A stretch of DNA of 64,000 nucleotides from assembly GCF_900129635.1 (NCBI RefSeq), contig NZ_FSRB01000002.1, positions 180,727 through 244,726 of the forward strand, in the 5' to 3' direction. Numbering within the stretch: the first letter of the stretch is position 1; each line of letters opens with the position of its first letter. Position numbers and translations under genes: made by a program. The DNA is from Singulisphaera sp. GP187. GTDB lineage: Bacteria; Planctomycetota; Planctomycetia; Isosphaerales; Isosphaeraceae. The notes beneath the pieces were generated by a model. That model was not told the origin of the DNA and did no database searches. It saw only the letters and a list, made by a program, of their open reading frames with translations. Shown here one piece after another: positions 59,509-64,000 of this stretch.

Positions 59509-60554
59509 CCGAGGACCTGCGAATCCCGCCCACGCCCACGCCCACGCCCACGGGCCGAGCCAAGCTGACTCGCCGCCGCCTCGGCATCGCGGCGGGCGCC
59601 GCCCTGGCCGCGCCGATCGCGGCCAAACTCGCTTGGGACCAGGTCAGAGGATCCCGATCGGCCAAAGTGTTCGTGGCAAGCCTGCCAGGATACGAGACGG
59701 ACATTCTCTCGGTGCTCCGTACCGCTCTCCAGGAGGTCGGGGTCTCGGCGGCCCTGGTGCGCGGGAAGTCCATCCTGCTGAAGCCGAACCTCATCGAACC
59801 CGCAACGCAGGACCAGGGCGTCCTCACTCACCCGGCCGTCATTCATGCCGCGGCGGAGGTGTTCCTCGGGTGGGGGGCGCGTACGGTCCTCGTCGGAGAC
59901 GGGCCGGGCCATTGCCGCGATGCCCGCCTGGTCGCCGACGTCTGCGGGCTGAAGCCGATCCTCCGGGACCTGAAGGTCCCGTTCGTCGACCTCAACCACG
60001 GCCGGGTCGTGGCCCGGAGGAATGCGCTCGGGCTGACGACCCTGAGCCGCCTCTATCTCTCGGAAGCCGTCGCCGCCGCCGACATCGTCGTCTCCGTGGC
60101 GAAGTTGAAGACGCATCACTGGGCCGGCGTCACCCTCTCGATGAAAAACATGTTTGGAACCTTACCCGGCATATGCTACGGTTGGCCGAAGAACGTGCTC
60201 CATGAGGAGGGGATCAACCCCTCAATCCTTGATGTCATCGCGACCGTGAAGCCGAGCCTGGCGATCATCGACGGGATCGTCGGGATGGAAGGCGACGGCC
60301 CCATCATGGGGAAGCCGCGGCATGCGGGGGTCCTCGTCGTCGGAAACAACCTGGTCGCGGCCGATGCCACGGCGACCCGACTGATCGGGGGCAACCCCGA
60401 GGACGTCGAGCATCTTTCGAACGCGGCCGGATTGTTGGGGCCGATCCGGGAGGACCAGATCGACCAGCGGGGCGAGCCGATCGCGCGGCTCGCGACGCGA
60501 TTCTTGCTCCCCGTGATCGGGGCCGCCACGCCGCGGTCGTCGCTCGGGGGCTGA
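59505..60554 (+). CDS. Tat-exported DUF362 protein
   Basis: 349 residues; ATG 59505 overlaps the preceding stop, with GGAGGCGAGG upstream. A Thr/Pro repeat (PTPTPTPT) precedes a twin-arginine signal, LTRRRLGIAAGAALAAPIAA. The DUF362 domain follows: LLKPNLIEPATQDQGVLTHP, VLVGDGPGHCRD, VSVAKLKTHHWAGVTLSMKN, MFGTLPGICYGWPK and IIDGIVGMEGDGPIMG. DUF362 proteins lack a settled function; Tat export implies folding before export, often with a cofactor. No ferredoxin CxxCxxC cluster is present. Last gene of the C39-linked operon. Confidence 0.85.
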   Translation: MTEDLRIPPTPTPTPTGRAKLTRRRLGIAAGAALAAPIAAKLAWDQVRGSRSAKVFVASLPGYETDILSVLRTALQEVGVSAALVRGKSILLKPNLIEPATQDQGVLTHPAVIHAAAEVFLGWGARTVLVGDGPGHCRDARLVADVCGLKPILRDLKVPFVDLNHGRVVARRNALGLTTLSRLYLSEAVAAADIVVSVAKLKTHHWAGVTLSMKNMFGTLPGICYGWPKNVLHEEGINPSILDVIATVKPSLAIIDGIVGMEGDGPIMGKPRHAGVLVVGNNLVAADATATRLIGGNPEDVEHLSNAAGLLGPIREDQIDQRGEPIARLATRFLLPVIGAATPRSSLGG

Positions 60555-60996
60555 CCCGCCCGCTGGCCTTTTTCCACGAATGGGGGCGCGAGGTGGAGGA
60601 CAGTCGACCGGCTCGTACTCGATCGGGGACCTGGAAGCCAACGAGGAATGATGCCAGGCCCGATTTCCAAGGGGCTCGAACAGGCCGGCACGCGCCTCGG
60701 CTCCTCATCGTTCAGGCTGAAACGGAAGGCATTCGGCAACGCTCTGGCGCCCCCACTTTTTCCATGATTCGACTCCGGGACTTTGCGAGGGTGAACCGGG
60801 CCTTCGGAAACCACACAAACTTTTTCAATTCAGCGAACTTTTATCCCACATTCTTTCCTTTTATCTACGCGTACAAATTGAACGCTCCGACCAACTTGCC
60901 GGAGCATCGATCGCGGCGTCGAAGCGTCACGGATCCCGTCGAGCGAGATGGGAATGGGCGGACAGCGGCGGAGTTATCCACACGGGAGCCATTGCG
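60555..60996. other. Intergenic region before the second glycosylation group
   Basis: 442 bp; the segment 60800-60885 is AT-rich and probably holds the promoter of the GT2 operon. A single TTATCCACA (DnaA-box consensus) is at 60974-60982. No gene was seen. Confidence 0.4.
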
Positions 60997-61866
60997 ATGG
61001 AAGTCGAACTGTCGATTGTCATCCCCGCCTACAACGAGGCGAGACGGATACCCCGCTACCTGGAAGCGATCCGCTGCCATTATGCCTCGCTCTCGCTCGG
61101 GAGGTACGAAGCCATCGTCGTCGACGATGGGAGTCGCGATGGGACCGGCGACGTCGTCCGGCGGGCGGCTGCCGACTGGCCCCAACTCGTGCTGATCGAG
61201 CACCCGACCAATCGCGGAAAGGGGGCCGCCGTGCGGACCGGCATGCTCGCCGCTCGAGGTGCATTGGTCCTGTTCGCCGATGCGGACGGCGCGACGCCGA
61301 TCTGCGAGGAGCGAAAGCTCCGGGGGGCGATCTCCGCCGGGGCCGACGTGGCCGTCGGCTCGCGCCGCGGCAACCCAGACCGGCCCGAGGCCAACCGTCC
61401 CTGGTATCGTGAACTCGCCGGGCGGACCTTCTCCAAGCTCGCTCGAAGCTACCTGACGCTTTCGATCGCCGATCCCCAGTGCGGCTTCAAGATGTTCGGC
61501 CGAGACCTGGTCTCGCCGCTCTTCGGCCCTTGCCGTGAGGACGGATACCTCTTCGACCTCTTCGTGCTCGGGGCGGCCACCCGGATGGGGTGCCGGATCG
61601 ACGAGGTCCCGGTGACTTGGGTGGAGATCCCGGGCTCCAAGGTCAACCTGCTGCGGGACTCGTGGCGGATGCTGACCGGGCTGGAGCGGATCCGGAAGTC
61701 GCTCCAACGGGCCGCGTTCCCGGCCCGGCCAGTTGTCGCGGTCCCGTCGAACGAGAGCTCGAGGGGCATCGACAAGAACGTCCCCAATCCCGAGGCTCCG
61801 GTCGCGTCCGGCCTCCTCCCCGAGTCCTACGTCGGCTCGCCGATGCTCCCTCGTGCCTCCGCCTGA
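60997..61866 (+). CDS. GT2 dolichyl/polyprenyl-phosphate hexosyltransferase
   Basis: 289 residues, ATG 60997. GT-A fold of the dolichyl-phosphate beta-glucosyltransferase type: LSIVIPAYNEARRIPRYLEA, AIVVDDGSRDGTGDVV, HPTNRGKGAAVRTGMLAARG, LFADADGATP (metal-binding DxD), then ADPQCGFKMFGRDLVSPLFG and EVPVTWVEIPGSKVNLLRDS. The missing C-terminal TM pair means it is a peripheral enzyme. It would charge a polyprenyl phosphate with glucose or mannose from a nucleotide sugar at the cytoplasmic face, the donor used by GT-C enzymes such as the neighbours at 56945 and 62989. Confidence 0.9.
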   Translation: MEVELSIVIPAYNEARRIPRYLEAIRCHYASLSLGRYEAIVVDDGSRDGTGDVVRRAAADWPQLVLIEHPTNRGKGAAVRTGMLAARGALVLFADADGATPICEERKLRGAISAGADVAVGSRRGNPDRPEANRPWYRELAGRTFSKLARSYLTLSIADPQCGFKMFGRDLVSPLFGPCREDGYLFDLFVLGAATRMGCRIDEVPVTWVEIPGSKVNLLRDSWRMLTGLERIRKSLQRAAFPARPVVAVPSNESSRGIDKNVPNPEAPVASGLLPESYVGSPMLPRASA

Positions 61867-61963
61867 AATCGGCCTTGGTCCTCGCACGAGGGACCGCACC
61901 GCTCACGGCACGAGCCGGGGCGTCGATCGTTCCAATCCGCCGACCTGCTGGAGGCATAAATCG

Positions 61964-62992
61964 ATGCTTGGATCCCTCACCCTGCTGTCCGCACTTGTGG
62001 CCTCCGGCTCCTATTCCGACTCCATCGAAGTCGACTTCTCCGCCCCGACCTACGATCGGACTCTCTTCCGGCCGAATGTGCGACGGTCCTTGGGGCGTTG
62101 GGAGGTGAAGGAGGGCAAGCTCCGGGCGGCAATCCCGAAAGGGGGCGGAGGCCGACCGCCCATCGGCTTCGTCGGGCTCTTCCGTCTCGAGGGCGACTTC
62201 GAGTTTGCCGCCGACTACCAGGCCGTCGCCCTTCCGAAGCCGAAGGCCGCGCCGACCAAGAAAGGGGGCGACGCCGTGAATTCGATCGAGCTCGTGATTT
62301 CGGGCGCCCCCGGGTGGTGCGTGGCCAGTCGCAAGTCGCTCTCGATCGGCGAGCGTGCCAGCTCCTATGGGGAGCTGGAGGGTCAGCGGAAATTCATCTC
62401 GGACAACCTTCCCGTGTCCGGCACCGTCGGCCGCCTCGAGGTCCGGAGGAAGGGCACCAACATCCAGTTCTACCATGCCGAGGCGGGCTCGAACCCGGTG
62501 TTGATCGGCACGGTCCCATTCGGGGATGGGCCCATCGACGAGGTCGGCCTGCAAGTTTACGCGATGAACACCGTCGACTCGTTGGACGTGCGCTTCTCGC
62601 GGGTGCACGTCGGAGCCGACCGGATCGTCCGGGGCTTGTTCGGTTCCTCCTCGACGTGGCGGAGGCTCTCCTGGGGCCTGCTCGCCCTCGTCGTCATCGC
62701 CATCCTCTACGCAGGGTGGCGGTCCGCGGGCCGCCGGAGGGCCACGGCCGCCTCCGGCTCACATCCCCGGAGGGGGGTCATCCGGGCCGGCCTCCTGGTC
62801 GTCGTGGCCTCGCAAGGGGTTGCCGTCGTCGCATCGCACCACATTTCCGCGGGCCCCTCCCCTCCCCAGCCCGGCGCCCGGCCTCTCCGGCCCGAGTTCC
62901 TGATCGAATCGGTGGGCCCGCGGCCCGATGACGGCGGTCGGCAGACCCTCGGCAAACGACCCTTTCTTTGTCCCAAGGGCATGGCGCTATGA
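61964..62992 (+). CDS. Exported DUF1583-like (concanavalin-like) protein
   Basis: 342 residues; ATG 61964 has CTGGAGG 9 nt upstream. A short N-terminal signal (MLGSLTLLSALVASG) leads to a beta-sandwich-like domain with VDFSAPTYDRTLFRPN, FVGLFRLEGDFEFAADYQAV and RLEVRRKGTNIQFYHAEAG, resembling the DUF1583/lectin-like domains of planctomycetes. One TM helix follows near 233-250 (LSWGLLALVVIAILYAGW), a second hydrophobic segment near 268-285 (GVIRAGLLVVVASQGVAVVA), and a Pro-rich tail. It may bind carbohydrate at the membrane surface. Its stop overlaps the next start (ATGA 62989-62992). Confidence 0.65.
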   Translation: MLGSLTLLSALVASGSYSDSIEVDFSAPTYDRTLFRPNVRRSLGRWEVKEGKLRAAIPKGGGGRPPIGFVGLFRLEGDFEFAADYQAVALPKPKAAPTKKGGDAVNSIELVISGAPGWCVASRKSLSIGERASSYGELEGQRKFISDNLPVSGTVGRLEVRRKGTNIQFYHAEAGSNPVLIGTVPFGDGPIDEVGLQVYAMNTVDSLDVRFSRVHVGADRIVRGLFGSSSTWRRLSWGLLALVVIAILYAGWRSAGRRRATAASGSHPRRGVIRAGLLVVVASQGVAVVASHHISAGPSPPQPGARPLRPEFLIESVGPRPDDGGRQTLGKRPFLCPKGMAL

Positions 62993-64000
62993 GCACTCTC
63001 CCCAAAGCTCTCGGTTACTATTACCTGACGGGAATGGTCGTCGCCGGCGGGTTCCTCCTCGGTTCCGAGGTCCTGAAAAGCTCGCCGGTCCGCGGGAATA
63101 CCTTCGCGTACAGCGGGGAGCCTTTCACCAACTGGGACGCCCAGTGGTATCAAAAGATCGCGGCCCAGGGATACGACTATAGCCGGACGTCCTTCTCGAG
63201 CGCGGTCTTCTTCCCGGCGTATCCGATGCTGGGACGCCTGGTGTCTCGTGCCACGGGTTTGAATGTCGATTACTCTCTGCTCCTGATCTCGAACGTTTGC
63301 TTGATCGCCTCGCTCTCCCTGATCCTGCGATACTTCCAGGTGCGCTACCCCGAGCACGATGCCCGCTTGGGGGGCTACGCCGTCATCGCGCTCACCACCC
63401 TACCGGCATCGCTCTTCTTTCGCGTCAACTACTCGGAATCGTTGTTCCTGCTCATCCTCGCGACGTTCCTACTCGCGATGGCGAAGCAATGCCATCCGGC
63501 GCTGATCGCCGGCCTGGTCGGCTTCGCGACCGCGGTCCGGCCGGTCGGGGTCGCGCTCATCCCCGCCCTGATCGTCCACGCCTGGCGAAGCGGCGGGAGG
63601 CCGGCTGCGCGAGTCGCGCGGCTCGCCTACCTGCTCCCCCTATCGATCTGGGGAATCGCCGCCTTCTCGGCCTACCTGTACTTGAGGTTCGGCGACCCGC
63701 TCGCCTTCGCCCGGGGCCAGGAGGCCTGGAGCTTGAGGCCCGACGAGTCACCGGGCCACCGCCTGTTCTGCCTGCTCACATTCGAGCCGCTCCGATCGAT
63801 CTTCACCCCCTCGTCCGGAGCCTATTGGTACAACCACGAATACCACCATTCGCTGGTTTTCAACATGCGCGTCGTCGACATGCTCTACTTCGTCGGGTTC
63901 TCCGGCCTCGTGGCGGTCGGGGCCTGGAGACGCTGGCTCAATGGGCCCGAGATCCTGACGTCCGCCCTTCTCATTCTTATCCCTTACGTGACCAATGGCT
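62989..64000 (+). CDS. PIG-V/Gpi18-like mannosyltransferase (3' end outside window)
   Basis: The frame opens at ATG 62989, overlapping the previous stop, and stays open for 337 codons to the right edge. It is a multi-pass GT-C protein: the first loop has FTNWDAQWYQKIAAQGYDYS (the W-D-x-x-W/H-Y acidic motif) and SAVFFPAYPMLGR; VNYSESLFLLILATFLLAMA and FATAVRPVGVALIPALIVH match the family core. PIG-V/Gpi18-like enzymes transfer mannose from dolichyl-phosphate-mannose to lipid-linked acceptors. Together with the GT2 at 60997 it suggests lipid-linked glycan or glycolipid assembly. The C-terminal membrane helices are not in the window. Confidence 0.85.
   Translation, partial: MSTLPKALGYYYLTGMVVAGGFLLGSEVLKSSPVRGNTFAYSGEPFTNWDAQWYQKIAAQGYDYSRTSFSSAVFFPAYPMLGRLVSRATGLNVDYSLLLISNVCLIASLSLILRYFQVRYPEHDARLGGYAVIALTTLPASLFFRVNYSESLFLLILATFLLAMAKQCHPALIAGLVGFATAVRPVGVALIPALIVHAWRSGGRPAARVARLAYLLPLSIWGIAAFSAYLYLRFGDPLAFARGQEAWSLRPDESPGHRLFCLLTFEPLRSIFTPSSGAYWYNHEYHHSLVFNMRVVDMLYFVGFSGLVAVGAWRRWLNGPEILTSALLILIPYVTNG

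Noticed and set aside
60974..60982. TTATCCACA, perfect DnaA-box match, and TTTTCCACA at 43828-43836
   Set aside because: Each is single, with no cluster, AT-rich unwinding element or dnaA/dnaN nearby, so no origin is inferred.

Overview
The window reads as chromosomal DNA of a high-GC planctomycete, most probably of the Isosphaeraceae/Gemmatales type. This is an inference from gene content: two DUF1559 prepilin-type proteins, exported proteins carrying an LExxxxRTLL (LEPR-XLL-like) N-terminal motif, Ser/Thr kinases with membrane-anchored C-terminal extensions, several ECF sigma factors (one with a very long C-terminal extension), FHA and DUF1583-like proteins, and an orthocaspase. No rRNA, tRNA or CRISPR array was seen.

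Layout. 0-6 kb: two paralogous exoproteins, the first cut by the window edge, the second split by an in-frame stop. 6-14 kb: a methyltransferase, a REP-type (Y1) transposase beside a perfect 57-bp tandem duplication, a minus-strand pair of secreted enzymes (ceramidase-like and glycosidase-like) and an orthocaspase. 14.8-19.6 kb: one large ECF-sigma/TM/repeat/Hint gene interrupted by a 1.8-kb IS4-family element whose ends, 15-bp inverted repeats and 11-bp target duplication can be read exactly. 20-34 kb: a SigA-like sigma factor, a frameshifted kinase, secreted MsrA, then a run of coiled-coil protein, FHA protein, kinase, two membrane proteins, ECF sigma factor and a small Cys/His protein. 34-38 kb: secreted glycosidase-like protein, DUF1559 protein and a lipoprotein.

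38-47 kb is a signalling block: a 1533-residue hybrid histidine kinase whose sensor is a permease-like membrane domain, a REC-GGDEF diguanylate cyclase overlapping it, and a PAS-PAS-GAF-HD-GYP phosphodiesterase. Together they look like sensor, writer and eraser of cyclic di-GMP. 47-52 kb: small secreted protein, second DUF1559 protein with terminator, TauE-like permease, and an ECF sigma factor with a membrane anti-sigma-like partner.

53-64 kb is the most promising region for an undescribed system. A Sec-exported 113-residue peptide with ten cysteines after the signal peptide and a double-glycine-like second cleavage motif sits between two terminator-like hairpins. It is followed by a membrane-tethered C39-like peptidase, two proteins with alpha-toroid (terpene-cyclase-like) repeats, a LolA-like membrane protein, a GT39-type glycosyltransferase and a Tat-exported DUF362 protein, several joined by ATGA overlaps. 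A second group (dolichyl-phosphate-glucose-synthase-like GT2, DUF1583-like protein, PIG-V-like mannosyltransferase) runs off the right edge.
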